Source: UBA6197 sp047638075
Lineage (GTDB): Bacteria; Pseudomonadota; Alphaproteobacteria; Rhodobacterales; Rhodobacteraceae
DNA: 64,000 nucleotides
Direction: 5' to 3'
Assembly (NCBI RefSeq): GCF_047638075.1
Contig: NZ_JBLJBV010000018.1
Location: 1-64,000 of the forward strand
Shown here: in pieces, positions 50,849 to 59,806 of the stretch
Layout of the letters: each line of letters begins with the position of its first letter
How positions within the stretch are numbered: position 1 is the stretch's first letter
The notes under the pieces: model-generated
What the model was told of the DNA's origin: nothing
Database searches by the model: none
Seen by the model: only the letters and a program-made list of their open reading frames with translations
Position numbers and translations under genes: made by a program

Positions 50849-51508
50849 ATGGAATGGGACTGGACCTTCGTTGCCGAAATCATGCCGACCCTGCTGGCGG
50901 GGTTGCGGCTGACGCTGATCATATCGCTTTTGGCGGCAATCCTTGCTGCGGTTCTGGGGCTGGCCTTTGCCATCGCGCGGCGATCAAAGGTCAAGGTCAT
51001 CTCGCGCCCGGTGGCCGGGTTCGTAGAGTTTATCCGCGGCACGCCGCTTTTGGTGCAGCTCTACTTTATCTTTTATGTGCTGCCCGATGCCGGGATCGTG
51101 CTGTCACCTCTGGTGGCGGGGGTCATCGGCATGGGCCTGCACTATGCCACCTACACCGCCGAGGTATACCGTGCCGGCATTGAAAACGTCGCCCGCGGCC
51201 AGTGGGAGGCCGCCCGCGCAACCAACCTGACCATGCGTCAGACATGGGCGCATGTGATCATCCCGCAGGCGGTGCCGCCCATGATCCCGGCGCTGGCCAA
51301 TTACCTGATCGCAATGTTCAAGGAAACGCCGCTTTTGTCGGCCATCACCGTGCTTGAACTGATGAATCGGGCCAAATCCGTCGCCAATGCCAGCTACCGC
51401 TACATAGAACCGATCACCTTGGTCGGCGTGTTCTTCCTGGCGATGAGCCTGGTTTCCGTAGTGATCCTGCGTTGGCTTGAATACCGCTATGGAAGACCCG
51501 CGCAATGA
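50849..51508 (+). CDS. ehuD: ectoine ABC transporter permease EhuD
   Basis: 219 aa, about five membrane helices, same family as EhuC. FIRGTPLLVQLYFIFYVLP and the EAA loop GIENVARGQWEAARATNLT are clear. It lies 3 bases after ehuC, and its stop overlaps eutA by 4 bases, tying transport to catabolism. Confidence 0.88.
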   Translation: MEWDWTFVAEIMPTLLAGLRLTLIISLLAAILAAVLGLAFAIARRSKVKVISRPVAGFVEFIRGTPLLVQLYFIFYVLPDAGIVLSPLVAGVIGMGLHYATYTAEVYRAGIENVARGQWEAARATNLTMRQTWAHVIIPQAVPPMIPALANYLIAMFKETPLLSAITVLELMNRAKSVANASYRYIEPITLVGVFFLAMSLVSVVILRWLEYRYGRPAQ

Positions 51509-52269
51509 CCGAAATCCTTGTCTCTGCCCGAAAACCCCGCCTTGACGACCGCCCCGTGCCGCATCGCGTCGGGCTGGTCGCCCTTGCCACCGATCACACC
51601 AGTGAGGTGGACTACGCCCGCATTCTGGCGCCGCGCGGTATTGGCGTTTATGTCAACCGCATCCCTTATGCCAACCCCGTCACCCCTGAAACCCTGGCCG
51701 CGATGGAACCGGGGCTGGCAAAGGCGGCCGCGTTGATCCTGCCCGACGAGCCGCTGGATGCGGTGATCTACGGCTGTAGCTCGGCCTCGGTGGTGATTGG
51801 TGACGCGGCGGTGCGCGCCGCCGTTCAGCGCGGCAAACCCGGTGTCGCGGTGGTCACGCCCATTTCGGCCACGCTGGCGGGGCTGCGGGCGATGGGCGCG
51901 CGGCGCATTTCGGTGCTGACGCCCTATTCGGTGGCCACCTCGGCCTCTACCGCGCAACTCTTTGATACCGAAGGCTTTACCGTCGACCGCTTCACCTGCC
52001 TTGACATGGACGATGACCGCGCGATGGCCCGCATATCCCCGGATGAGATTGTGGCATTTGCCCGCGATGCGATGGCCAAAACCTCTGATGCGCTGTTCAT
52101 TTCCTGCACCGCCGTGCGCGCCGCAGGTATAATTGACCAGGTCGAGGCCGCCACCGGGGCGCTGGCCCTTTCCTCAAACTACGCTGTCGCGTGGAATGTG
52201 CTGCGCCTGCTGAAAGACCCGGGTGCAGGTGCCGCCGGGCATCTCATGACCCTGCCTTTGGGGGAATGA
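51505..52269 (+). CDS. eutA: ectoine utilisation protein EutA (Asp/Glu racemase fold)
   Basis: 254 aa, maleate isomerase/Asp-Glu racemase superfamily. The two Cys sites are GCSSASVVIG (about residue 92) and SCTAVRAAG (about 198), each in the half-domain expected for a two-base mechanism. EutA, EutB and EutC occur only in hydroxyectoine users and are thought to convert 5-hydroxyectoine to ectoine, with EutA probably changing stereochemistry. It overlaps ehuD by 4 bases, and eutB begins at its stop. Confidence 0.87.
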   Translation: MTEILVSARKPRLDDRPVPHRVGLVALATDHTSEVDYARILAPRGIGVYVNRIPYANPVTPETLAAMEPGLAKAAALILPDEPLDAVIYGCSSASVVIGDAAVRAAVQRGKPGVAVVTPISATLAGLRAMGARRISVLTPYSVATSASTAQLFDTEGFTVDRFTCLDMDDDRAMARISPDEIVAFARDAMAKTSDALFISCTAVRAAGIIDQVEAATGALALSSNYAVAWNVLRLLKDPGAGAAGHLMTLPLGE

Positions 52270-53258
52270 TGGACCACCTTCCCGTCACCCTGACCGATAT
52301 TCGCGCCGCCAAGGCCCGCATTTCAGGTCGGGTTCGCCAAACGCCAATCCTCTTTGATAAAAGCCTGTCGGATCTGGCAGGGGTGCCGGTATTTCTAAAG
52401 CAGGAATACCGGCAAGACACCGGCGCCTTCAAACTGCGCGGCGCCACCAACGCCCTTTTGTCCCTGCCGCCGCAGGTCCTGACCCGCGGGGTGGTCACGG
52501 CATCAACCGGTAATCATGGCCGCGCGCTGGCGCACGCCGCGCGGGCCGCCGGGGTGCGGGCGGTCGTATGTCTGTCGCGGCTTGTCCCCGCCAACAAGGT
52601 TGCCGCCGTGCGCGATCTGGGCGCCGAAATCAGAATTGTCGGCGCCACCCAGGACGACGCGATGGAAGAGGTCGCCCGCGCGGTCCGCGACGAGGGGCTG
52701 ACCGAAATCCCCCCCTTTGATCACCCCGCCGTCGTTGCAGGTCAGGGCACGCTGGGTCTGGAGATTCTGGCAGACTGCCCGACGGCAAGCACCCTTCTGG
52801 TGCCGCTTTCGGGGGGCGGGCTTGCCGCCGGGGTCGCCGCCGCAGTCAAGGGCCTACGCCCCGACACCCGCATCATCGGCCTAAGCATGACCCGTGGTGC
52901 CGCCATGGCCGCCAGCCTTGCCGCGGGCCACCCGGTCAAGGTTGCGGAACTGCCCACCCTTGCAGACAGCCTTGGCGGCGGGATCGGCCTATCCAACACC
53001 ACCACCTTTGCGATGTGCCGCACCCTTCTGGACGGCGTCGTGCTGCTGACCGAAGCCCAGATTGCCGCCGCAATGCGCCATATCCACGCCACCACCGGTG
53101 ACCCCGTCGAGGGCGCGGCCGCCGTGGGCGTGGCGGCCCTTTTGGCGGGCAAGGTCCGCGTAACCGGCCCGGTGGTCGCAATCCTTTCAGGTGCCAACAT
53201 CGCCCCTGATCTCTTTGCCCGCGTTCTGGCCCGTGACCCCGAACTGGAAACCCCCTGA
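52269..53258 (+). CDS. eutB: EutB, hydroxyectoine utilisation dehydratase (threonine dehydratase-like)
   Basis: 329 aa fold-type II PLP enzyme. The PLP Lys is in TGAFKLRGATNA, the substrate Ser/Asn loop in ASTGNHGRALA, and the phosphate-binding glycine loop in PLSGGGLAAGVA. EutB is proposed to dehydrate 5-hydroxyectoine, with EutC reducing the product. A GGGGG site at 52260-52264 favours ATG 52269 over ATG 52266. Its stop overlaps the eutC start as TGATG. Confidence 0.88.
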   Translation: MDHLPVTLTDIRAAKARISGRVRQTPILFDKSLSDLAGVPVFLKQEYRQDTGAFKLRGATNALLSLPPQVLTRGVVTASTGNHGRALAHAARAAGVRAVVCLSRLVPANKVAAVRDLGAEIRIVGATQDDAMEEVARAVRDEGLTEIPPFDHPAVVAGQGTLGLEILADCPTASTLLVPLSGGGLAAGVAAAVKGLRPDTRIIGLSMTRGAAMAASLAAGHPVKVAELPTLADSLGGGIGLSNTTTFAMCRTLLDGVVLLTEAQIAAAMRHIHATTGDPVEGAAAVGVAALLAGKVRVTGPVVAILSGANIAPDLFARVLARDPELETP

Positions 53259-54244
53259 TGCGCCATCCGATCACCATATTGACCGAGACCGACCTGCGCA
53301 GGCTGGTGCCGCTGGATCAAAGCGCCGTCACCTGCATCGAGGATGCCTTTTGCGCGCTGGCGACGAAACCCGTGGCCATGCCGCCGGTTCTGCGGCTGGA
53401 TATCCCCGAACACCGGGGCGAGGTCGATGTCAAAACCGCCTATGTGCCGGGGCTTGACAGCTTTGCGATCAAAATAAGCCCGGGGTTCTTTGGCAACCCG
53501 GCGCTGGGGTTGCCGTCGACCAGTGGGCTGATGGTGGTCTTGTCGGCCAAAACCGGTTTGGTGCAGGCGCTGCTTTTGGACAATGGCTATCTGACCGATG
53601 TGCGCACCGCCGCCGCGGGCGCCGTCGCGGCCCGCCACCTTGCACGCCCAAATGCGCATGTCGCGGCCATATTGGGCGCCGGCAAACAGGCCGAAATGCA
53701 ACTGCGTGCGCTTGCCTTGGTGCGGCGCTTGTCGGCCGTGCGGATCTGGGCCCGCGATCCGGCCAAGGCGGCAACACTAGCGGCGCGGCTGGATCCGGGC
53801 TTTTGTGCAACCGCCGTGACCAGCGTGGCCGAGGCCGTGGCGGGGGCTGATATCATCGTCACCACCACGCCCGCAACAGACCCTATCCTGCCCGAAAGGG
53901 TGGTTGAACCCGGCCAGCACATCACGGCGATGGGGTCAGACGCCGAACACAAGAACGAGCTTGACCCGCGGCTGATTGCCCGCACCCTTTATGTGGCAGA
54001 CCGCCTGTCGCAGACCCGCCTTATGGGTGAATTGCACCACGCAATTACCGCCGGGCTGATTGCGGGCGATGCCGATTTTTCCGAACTGGGCGCAATCATC
54101 GCCGGCAGATGCCCGGGCCGAACGGCCCCCGCGCAGATCACCCTGGCCGATCTGACCGGCACCGGAATTCAGGATACCGCGATTGCCGCACTGGCCGTGA
54201 CCCGGGCAAGGGCCGCCGGCGCGGGTCACAGCTTTGTCGTTTAA
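53258..54244 (+). CDS. eutC: EutC, ornithine cyclodeaminase-like reductase
   Basis: 328 aa mu-crystallin/ornithine-cyclodeaminase family. The NAD-binding loop is GAGKQAEMQLRAL (about residue 146) and VKTAYVPGLDSFAIKISPGFFGNP is the substrate site. It is predicted to finish conversion of hydroxyectoine to ectoine after EutB. The gene abuts eutB and ends 34 bases before doeA. Confidence 0.88.
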   Translation: MRHPITILTETDLRRLVPLDQSAVTCIEDAFCALATKPVAMPPVLRLDIPEHRGEVDVKTAYVPGLDSFAIKISPGFFGNPALGLPSTSGLMVVLSAKTGLVQALLLDNGYLTDVRTAAAGAVAARHLARPNAHVAAILGAGKQAEMQLRALALVRRLSAVRIWARDPAKAATLAARLDPGFCATAVTSVAEAVAGADIIVTTTPATDPILPERVVEPGQHITAMGSDAEHKNELDPRLIARTLYVADRLSQTRLMGELHHAITAGLIAGDADFSELGAIIAGRCPGRTAPAQITLADLTGTGIQDTAIAALAVTRARAAGAGHSFVV

Positions 54245-54278
54245 CCCGGGGCAAGAGGCGCCCCAAGGAGGCCACATA

Positions 54279-55460
54279 ATGACTGACGTTCACCTCAGGT
54301 TCAGCCGGGCGGAATTTGCCGCGCGCCTGACCAAAACGCGCCACGCGATGGAGGCCAAGGGCCACGATCTGCTGATCATCAGCGACCCTTCCAACATGAA
54401 TTGGCTGACGGGCTACGACGGCTGGTCCTTTTACGTCCATCAATGCGTGATCATCCCACCGGTAGGCGAGCCGATCTGGTTTGGCCGCGGCCAAGACGCC
54501 AATGGCGCCCGGCTGACCGCCTATCTCCAGCCCGAAAACATCATCGGCTACCCGGACCATTATGTGCAATCAACCGAACGCCACCCGATGGACTATCTGT
54601 CCGCAATCTTGGCAGACAAAGGCTGGGGTAACGCCCGCATCGGTGTTGAGATGGACAACTACTGGTTCACCGCCGCTGCGTTTGGCGCCCTGGTCAAGCA
54701 TCTGCCCAATGCGAAATTCAGCGATTGCAACGGCCTTGTGAACTGGCAGCGCGCGGTGAAATCGCCGCAGGAAATCGCCTATATGCGCAACGCCGCGCGG
54801 ATCGTCGAAAAGATGCATGAACGCATCGTCGACAAGATCGAGGTGGGGATGCGCAAATGCGATCTGGTCGCAGAGATTTATGATGCCGGCATCCGCGGCA
54901 CGCCTGACATGGGCGGCGATTACCCTGCAATCGTGCCGCTTTTGCCGTCCGGGCGCGATGCCTCGGCCCCCCATCTGACCTGGGACGACAAGCCGATGCA
55001 GGCGGGCATGGGCACGTTCTTTGAAATTGCCGGCTGCTATCACCGCTATCATGTGCCGCTGTCACGCACGGTGTTTCTGGGCAAGCCGACACAGGCATTT
55101 CTAGAGGCCGAAAAAGCCACGCTCGAAGGGATGGAGGCAGGGCTTGCCGCTGCCAAACCCGGCAATACCTGCGAAGACATCGCCAAGGGTTTCTTTGACG
55201 TGCTGGCAAAATACGGCATCGTCAAGGATAACCGCACCGGCTATGGCATCGGCGTCAGCTATCCGCCCGATTGGGGCGAACGCACGATGAGCCTGCGCCC
55301 CGGCGACCGGACCGTGTTGCAGCCTGGCATGACCTTCCATTTCATGACCGGCCTTTGGCTAGAGGATATGGGGCTGGAAATCACCGAAAGCATTCTGATC
55401 ACCGAAACCGGTGTCGAATGTCTGGCGGATGTGCCGCGCAAACTGTTCGTAAAGGATTAG
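54279..55460 (+). CDS. doeA: ectoine hydrolase DoeA (EutD)
   Basis: 393 aa pita-bread (M24) hydrolase with a creatinase-like N-terminal domain (SDPSNMNWLTGYDGWSFYVHQ). The catalytic domain keeps FFEIAGCYHRYHVPLSRT and GIGVSYPPDWGE, typical of DoeA. It opens the ectoine ring to N-alpha-acetyl-L-2,4-diaminobutyrate, which is also the inducer of EnuR. AAGGAGG precedes ATG 54279. doeB follows after 4 bases. Confidence 0.92.
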   Translation: MTDVHLRFSRAEFAARLTKTRHAMEAKGHDLLIISDPSNMNWLTGYDGWSFYVHQCVIIPPVGEPIWFGRGQDANGARLTAYLQPENIIGYPDHYVQSTERHPMDYLSAILADKGWGNARIGVEMDNYWFTAAAFGALVKHLPNAKFSDCNGLVNWQRAVKSPQEIAYMRNAARIVEKMHERIVDKIEVGMRKCDLVAEIYDAGIRGTPDMGGDYPAIVPLLPSGRDASAPHLTWDDKPMQAGMGTFFEIAGCYHRYHVPLSRTVFLGKPTQAFLEAEKATLEGMEAGLAAAKPGNTCEDIAKGFFDVLAKYGIVKDNRTGYGIGVSYPPDWGERTMSLRPGDRTVLQPGMTFHFMTGLWLEDMGLEITESILITETGVECLADVPRKLFVKD

Positions 55461-55464
55461 GCCG

Positions 55465-56475
55465 ATGCTGCAACAGCAACTGGTTCCCTCGCCTATTTCA
55501 GCAACGGTGGATTTCGCGGCCGAGGGCGTCCACCACGGGTTTTTGCGGCTACCCTACAGCCGCGATGATGCCGCCTGGGGGTCAGTGATGACCCCCATTA
55601 CCGTGATCAAGAATGGCGACGGGCCGACCGCAGTGTTGACCGGCGCGAACCATGGCGACGAATACGAAGGCCCGATTGCGCTGTTCGATCTGGCCGCCCG
55701 CCTTAGCGCGGATGAGGTGACGGGCCGTGTGATCATCATTCCGGCGATGAATTATCCGGCCTTTCAGGCGGCAACCCGAACCTCGCCTATTGACCGCGGC
55801 AACCTGAACCGCGCCTTTCCCGGAAGGCCGGATGGCACCGTTACCCAAAAGATTGCCGATTATTTCCAACGGGTTTTGTTGCCAATGGCGGATTATGTGC
55901 TCGATTTCCATTCCGGCGGCAAGACCTTGGACTTTTTGCCGTTTTGCGCCGCCCATATCGTGCCGGACAAGATGCAAGAGGCGCGTTCATTTGAACTGGT
56001 GCGCGCCTTTGGGGCCCCCTATTCGGTCAAGATGCTGGAAATTGACGCGGTTGGCATGTATGACACCGCCGCCGAGGAAATGGGCAAGATTTTTGTGACC
56101 ACCGAACTGGGCGGCGGCGGCACGGCCAGCGCCTGCACCGCCGAAATCGCCATCCGGGGTGCGCGCAATTTTCTGATCGCGGCCGGCATCATGGCGGGTG
56201 AGGTAACAGTGCATCCCACCGAATGGCTGGATATGCCTGACGATGATTGCTTTACCTTCGCAGAAGATGGCGGGCTGATTCAGTTTCTGGCCGATCTGGG
56301 CGACCAGATCACGAAGGGCCAGCCGATCGCACGGATTTTTCCGGTGGCGCGCACCGGCCTTGCGCCCATCACCCTTCCGGCGCGCCGCGGCGGGCTGTTT
56401 ACCGCCCGGCATTTTCCAGGGCTGGTCAAACCCGGGGATTGTGTTGCCGTGATTGCCGACAAGGTTGAAGCCTAG
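55465..56475 (+). CDS. doeB: N-alpha-acetyl-L-2,4-diaminobutyrate deacetylase DoeB (EutE)
   Basis: 336 aa aspartoacylase/succinylglutamate desuccinylase family. The zinc ligands are in GANHGDEYEGP (His, Glu) near residue 57 and DFHSGGKTLDFLP (His) near residue 149, with the general-base Glu in TTELGGGGTAS. It removes acetate from N-alpha-acetyl-diaminobutyrate, giving diaminobutyrate for DoeD. Last gene of the ectoine operon, convergent with the TDT transporter gene across the GC hairpin at 56489-56505. Confidence 0.92.
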   Translation: MLQQQLVPSPISATVDFAAEGVHHGFLRLPYSRDDAAWGSVMTPITVIKNGDGPTAVLTGANHGDEYEGPIALFDLAARLSADEVTGRVIIIPAMNYPAFQAATRTSPIDRGNLNRAFPGRPDGTVTQKIADYFQRVLLPMADYVLDFHSGGKTLDFLPFCAAHIVPDKMQEARSFELVRAFGAPYSVKMLEIDAVGMYDTAAEEMGKIFVTTELGGGGTASACTAEIAIRGARNFLIAAGIMAGEVTVHPTEWLDMPDDDCFTFAEDGGLIQFLADLGDQITKGQPIARIFPVARTGLAPITLPARRGGLFTARHFPGLVKPGDCVAVIADKVEA

Positions 56476-56488
56476 AGACCCGCGCCGG

Positions 56489-56505
56489 GGGGCCGGTCCG
56501 GCCCC
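56489..56505. terminator. GC hairpin between convergent doeB and TDT genes
   Basis: GGGGCCG and CGGCCCC form a perfect 7-base stem around a 3-base loop (GTC), 13 bases after the doeB stop and directly before the end of the TDT gene. Probably a bidirectional terminator, without a T-run. Confidence 0.55.
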
Positions 56506-57600
56506 TCAGCCTGGATTGCGCACCAGGCGGTAGATCAACGCGCCAAAGGTCAGCAGCCAGGCCGCCATGGCAATCAGGGCAAAGCCGCTTGTCAATAGGT
56601 GCAGGAAATCCAGCTCCAACGCCTCTGCCATGCGCTGGGTTGCCACTGCGTACATGCCCAGTGGAAACACCGCCCCCCAGTAAAGCGGGTCATAGGTCAG
56701 CGGGAACCGCATGTAGATGTGGCGCCAGAATCCCAGGATCAGCAACATTGGAATCCACCATGTGCCAGAAGCCCAATAAAAGATCGTGAACCCCTTCAAA
56801 AACGGCGCGATAGAGTGCAGAAACCCGGCCTCTTGCGCATTCTTGATCAACAGCGCGCCCGCCAATGTCGAAATCGCCATGGCGCCCATATTGATCCAGT
56901 AAGGCGGTGTCAGATCGCTGGGCGAAAACGGAAAGAACGTGTAGCGGTAAAAGATCAGCGCCATCAGCCAGATGTAAAGCATCCCGCCCCAAAGCCACAT
57001 CGACAGCGAAATGAAATCCAGCGCGATACGCTGCGGCGGCGCCATATGCACCGCCAAAAGCGAGGCCAGAACCGCAATCGCCTGCGTCGCTACCACCCCC
57101 AACAGCCAGGCGCCGCTGATGCCCCGGTCCAGTGTCGGCTTTTGTGTCTTGACCGTGAACGCGGTGAAAATGGAATAGGTCAGCACCAGCCACAAAACCA
57201 ACGCCGCCCACCACAGCACGATCCCCATGCCAACCCAGTTGGCCAGCACCACACATTCGCTACCCAGAATGCCGGTCGCGGCGGTTATGGTGAAAAACCC
57301 CGCACCGCGCAGATGGTCGATCAGATCCAGAAAAACCCGGCGCGGGTGCCGCTTGATCCGTAGCAGCGTCAGCCCCCAGAGGATCAGATAAGTTACGCCA
57401 GCGACACCAAACAGCAGCCATGCCACCCCGCGCAACCCGATCTGGCTTGCCGCCAGTGATACGATGCCGGTTGCCATCACCATGCCAAAATAGGCCGGCG
57501 ACAGGGTTTCGACGTCAGGGTTGAAGAGGCGGGCCAGCAACGGCCGTGATACCCGCCCGTTGCCGCCCGCCTTTACCGGTTCCATTTGTTCAAGCCGCAT
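56506..57600 (-). CDS. TDT-family (TehA/Mae1-like) membrane transporter in the nar operon
   Basis: 364 aa, about ten membrane helices. NPDVETLSPAYFGMVMATGIVSLAA is the TDT family start, and the C-terminal RFPLTYDPLYWGAVFPLGMYAVAT is also typical. Family members move C4-dicarboxylates, sulfite, tellurite-related or chloride ions. It overlaps the PPIase gene by 11 bases, so it belongs to narGHJI's transcript. No narK is visible, so a role in anion (nitrite/nitrate) movement is conceivable, but this is inference. The usual annotation would be tellurite resistance/C4-dicarboxylate transporter. Confidence 0.83.
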   Translation of the reverse strand: MRLEQMEPVKAGGNGRVSRPLLARLFNPDVETLSPAYFGMVMATGIVSLAASQIGLRGVAWLLFGVAGVTYLILWGLTLLRIKRHPRRVFLDLIDHLRGAGFFTITAATGILGSECVVLANWVGMGIVLWWAALVLWLVLTYSIFTAFTVKTQKPTLDRGISGAWLLGVVATQAIAVLASLLAVHMAPPQRIALDFISLSMWLWGGMLYIWLMALIFYRYTFFPFSPSDLTPPYWINMGAMAISTLAGALLIKNAQEAGFLHSIAPFLKGFTIFYWASGTWWIPMLLILGFWRHIYMRFPLTYDPLYWGAVFPLGMYAVATQRMAEALELDFLHLLTSGFALIAMAAWLLTFGALIYRLVRNPG

Positions 57601-58387
57601 TCAATTTGACGCCGGTGACCGTGGCCTGTTCCGATAGTTGCGTCACAAAGTCACGCGCGGCATTGGCCCAAGCGGCCTTCTCCAGCATCTCCTGGATGCG
57701 GGGGGCGACCGATTCATACGGTAGCACATCGCCAATGGCACGGGCGTCCAGCCGCAGAATATGCAGCCCATAACGGGTTGCCACCGGTGTTGCGGCAATC
57801 TCGCCTTCGGTCAGCGCATCCATTGCGGCCTCAAATTCAGGCACTGTATCGCCTGAAATCAGCTGCCCCAACCTGCCGCCCGATTGCCCCGACGGGCAGG
57901 CGCTGTTGCTGCGCGCCAGCGCCTCAAAGGCGCGCGGGTCCTTGGTGATCTGCGCCAGCAGGGCCGTCGCCTGCGCCTGCACGGCCGCCAGCCCTTCGGC
58001 ATCGCCGGGGCGAACCGGCAGCAGGATATGCGCGGCCTCATAAAGCGTCGGCGCGCGCCAGCGGTCTGGCGCCGCTTCATAGGCGGCCCGCAGATCGGCG
58101 TCAGAGGGCGCCACCGGATCCAGCGCCTCATCCAACAGCTGCCGGATCAGCGCCTCATCCGCGGTTTCGACCTGTCCTTCGGCTACGGCCTGCGGGTCGG
58201 GCGTCAACCCGCGCCGCGCCGCCTCTTGCAGCAGCAGCGCGCGGATTGCCAGCGCCCGCGCCGCCGCGACCCAGGCCAAACCGGGCTTGGCCTTTGGTGC
58301 GGGATGGTTTTGCGCCTCGTCCGCGATTGCGGCAGCCGAGATCGCTTCGCCGTTTACTGTCACATCAGATAGTAAGGGTGTCATCAT
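57590..58387 (-). CDS. parvulin-type peptidyl-prolyl isomerase (NifM-like) of the nar operon
   Basis: 265 aa. The N-terminal half is helical with many Ala, similar to SurA/NifM chaperone parts. The parvulin domain is at about 130-235, with AAHILLP (first His), FEALARSNSACPSGQSGGRLG and the second His in YGLHILRLD. No signal peptide is seen, so it is cytoplasmic. It begins 2 bases after narI and is a known companion of nar operons, presumed to help fold NarG or NarH. Confidence 0.85.
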   Translation of the reverse strand: MMTPLLSDVTVNGEAISAAAIADEAQNHPAPKAKPGLAWVAAARALAIRALLLQEAARRGLTPDPQAVAEGQVETADEALIRQLLDEALDPVAPSDADLRAAYEAAPDRWRAPTLYEAAHILLPVRPGDAEGLAAVQAQATALLAQITKDPRAFEALARSNSACPSGQSGGRLGQLISGDTVPEFEAAMDALTEGEIAATPVATRYGLHILRLDARAIGDVLPYESVAPRIQEMLEKAAWANAARDFVTQLSEQATVTGVKLNAA

Positions 58388-58389
58388 GT

Positions 58390-59088
58390 TCACTCTGCCG
58401 GGTGTTTCACGGCACGGTTCTTGGTACGCACGATCTGGTAACCGGGGCGCCACAAATAGCGGACAGGCACCGAAAGCATATGCACAAGACGGCTGAACGG
58501 GAACAGGGTGAAGATCGTCAGGCCCACAAAGACGTGTAGCTGGAACAGGATCGACGCACCCTCGGTATAGCTGGCGGCGTTGGCATCAAAGGTAAAGATC
58601 GCCTGCGCCCACTGCATGAACCGCACCATTTCACCACCATCAAGATGTTGCAGCGAAATGAAGATCGTCAGCAGCCCCAGGCAAAGCTGCAAAAGCAGCA
58701 GCGACAGGATCACAATATCCATCGTCGATGAGGTTGCCCGGATCCGCGGGTCCGTCAGCCGGCGGTGAATAAGGATGATCCCCCCTGCCAGCGCCATCAC
58801 GCCCGCAATGCCACCCACCACAACGGCCAGGATCTGCTTGGCCTCGTGGCTGATACCCAAGGCTCCAACCAGCCAGATCGGCGTCAAAAGCCCAAAGAAA
58901 TGCCCAACGAAGATGACCAGCACACCGACGTGAAACAGCACCGACCCAAGGATCAACTGTTTGCGTCGCAATAGCTGGGACGACCCCGATTTCCAGGTAA
59001 ACGGATCGCGGTCAAAACGTGCAATCGACCCGATCAATAGCACGCTGAGCGCGATATAAGGGTAGATACCAAAGATAAATCCGTGCAT
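58390..59088 (-). CDS. narI: respiratory nitrate reductase gamma subunit NarI
   Basis: 232 aa, five membrane helices. The heme-b His ligands are visible in LFHVGVLVIFVGHFFG (two) and LHVFVGLTIFTLFPFSRLVHMLS (two). It takes electrons from quinol and passes them to NarH. AGGAG stands 7 bases before the ATG. It begins 13 bases after narJ. Confidence 0.94.
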   Translation of the reverse strand: MHGFIFGIYPYIALSVLLIGSIARFDRDPFTWKSGSSQLLRRKQLILGSVLFHVGVLVIFVGHFFGLLTPIWLVGALGISHEAKQILAVVVGGIAGVMALAGGIILIHRRLTDPRIRATSSTMDIVILSLLLLQLCLGLLTIFISLQHLDGGEMVRFMQWAQAIFTFDANAASYTEGASILFQLHVFVGLTIFTLFPFSRLVHMLSVPVRYLWRPGYQIVRTKNRAVKHPAE

Positions 59089-59101
59089 CCGGGGTCTCCT
59101 T

Positions 59102-59806
59102 CTATTTCGCGGCTGCGGCTTGCGCCGGGGAAAGGGGGGCAGTCATCTTTGCCAGTATGTCGCGTGATATCGGGCAGCCTGCATTCGGGTCGGGGGCAAA
59201 GGTAACCTCGGCCTCTTCCCAAACCGCATCCAGGGCTTCCAGATCTTCGGGGTTGTCATCGGGCTGGGCCACGAGGGCGGCGGCGACGCCCTCGCTATCT
59301 GCGCCCGCACCCAGGGCGGCCAGCGTGTTCAACACCGCCGCATAGGGTGTTTCACGGCGGCTTAGCCGGGTGGCCAGCGCCGCGAGGATCGGGCCGGCAT
59401 CGGCCAGAATTTCCTGCGCTGCCGGCAAGGGCCGGGTTGACAGAAATTCCAGCAACACCGGCAGGTGGTCGGGCAATTCCGGCCCGACCAGGTCAAACCC
59501 GCCGGCGCGGTAGGTTTCCAGCAGATCCACCATTGCGCCGCCCCGGTCACGGCTTTCGCCGTGGATATGTTCAAACAGGTTCAGCGACAGCGTCCGCGAC
59601 CGATCGAACAGCAAGACGTAATCCTCTTGCAGATCGAACAGATCACCGCCCGCGAGATGCTGCAAAAGCGGCTCTAACGCGGCCTTTTGCGGGGTGCTCA
59701 ATACCGTCTCAGCCTGTAGCACGCTGCGAATGGCGGGAACGGCCTCTTGCAGATCGGCACTGGGGTAGCTTAGCAGCGCCGACAACGCCTTGAAGGTGCG
59801 TATCAT
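59102..59806 (-). CDS. narJ: nitrate reductase assembly chaperone NarJ
   Basis: 234 aa NarJ/TorD-family chaperone. The family start MIRTFKALSALLSYPSADLQ is followed by the helical core with LFEHIHGESRDRGGAMVDLLETYRAGGF. It holds apo-NarGH for molybdenum cofactor insertion. ATG 59806 is preferred over 59812 because the GGAGGG site at 59813-59818 then has 6-base spacing and the start overlaps the narH stop as ATGA. Confidence 0.92.
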   Translation of the reverse strand: MIRTFKALSALLSYPSADLQEAVPAIRSVLQAETVLSTPQKAALEPLLQHLAGGDLFDLQEDYVLLFDRSRTLSLNLFEHIHGESRDRGGAMVDLLETYRAGGFDLVGPELPDHLPVLLEFLSTRPLPAAQEILADAGPILAALATRLSRRETPYAAVLNTLAALGAGADSEGVAAALVAQPDDNPEDLEALDAVWEEAEVTFAPDPNAGCPISRDILAKMTAPLSPAQAAAAK

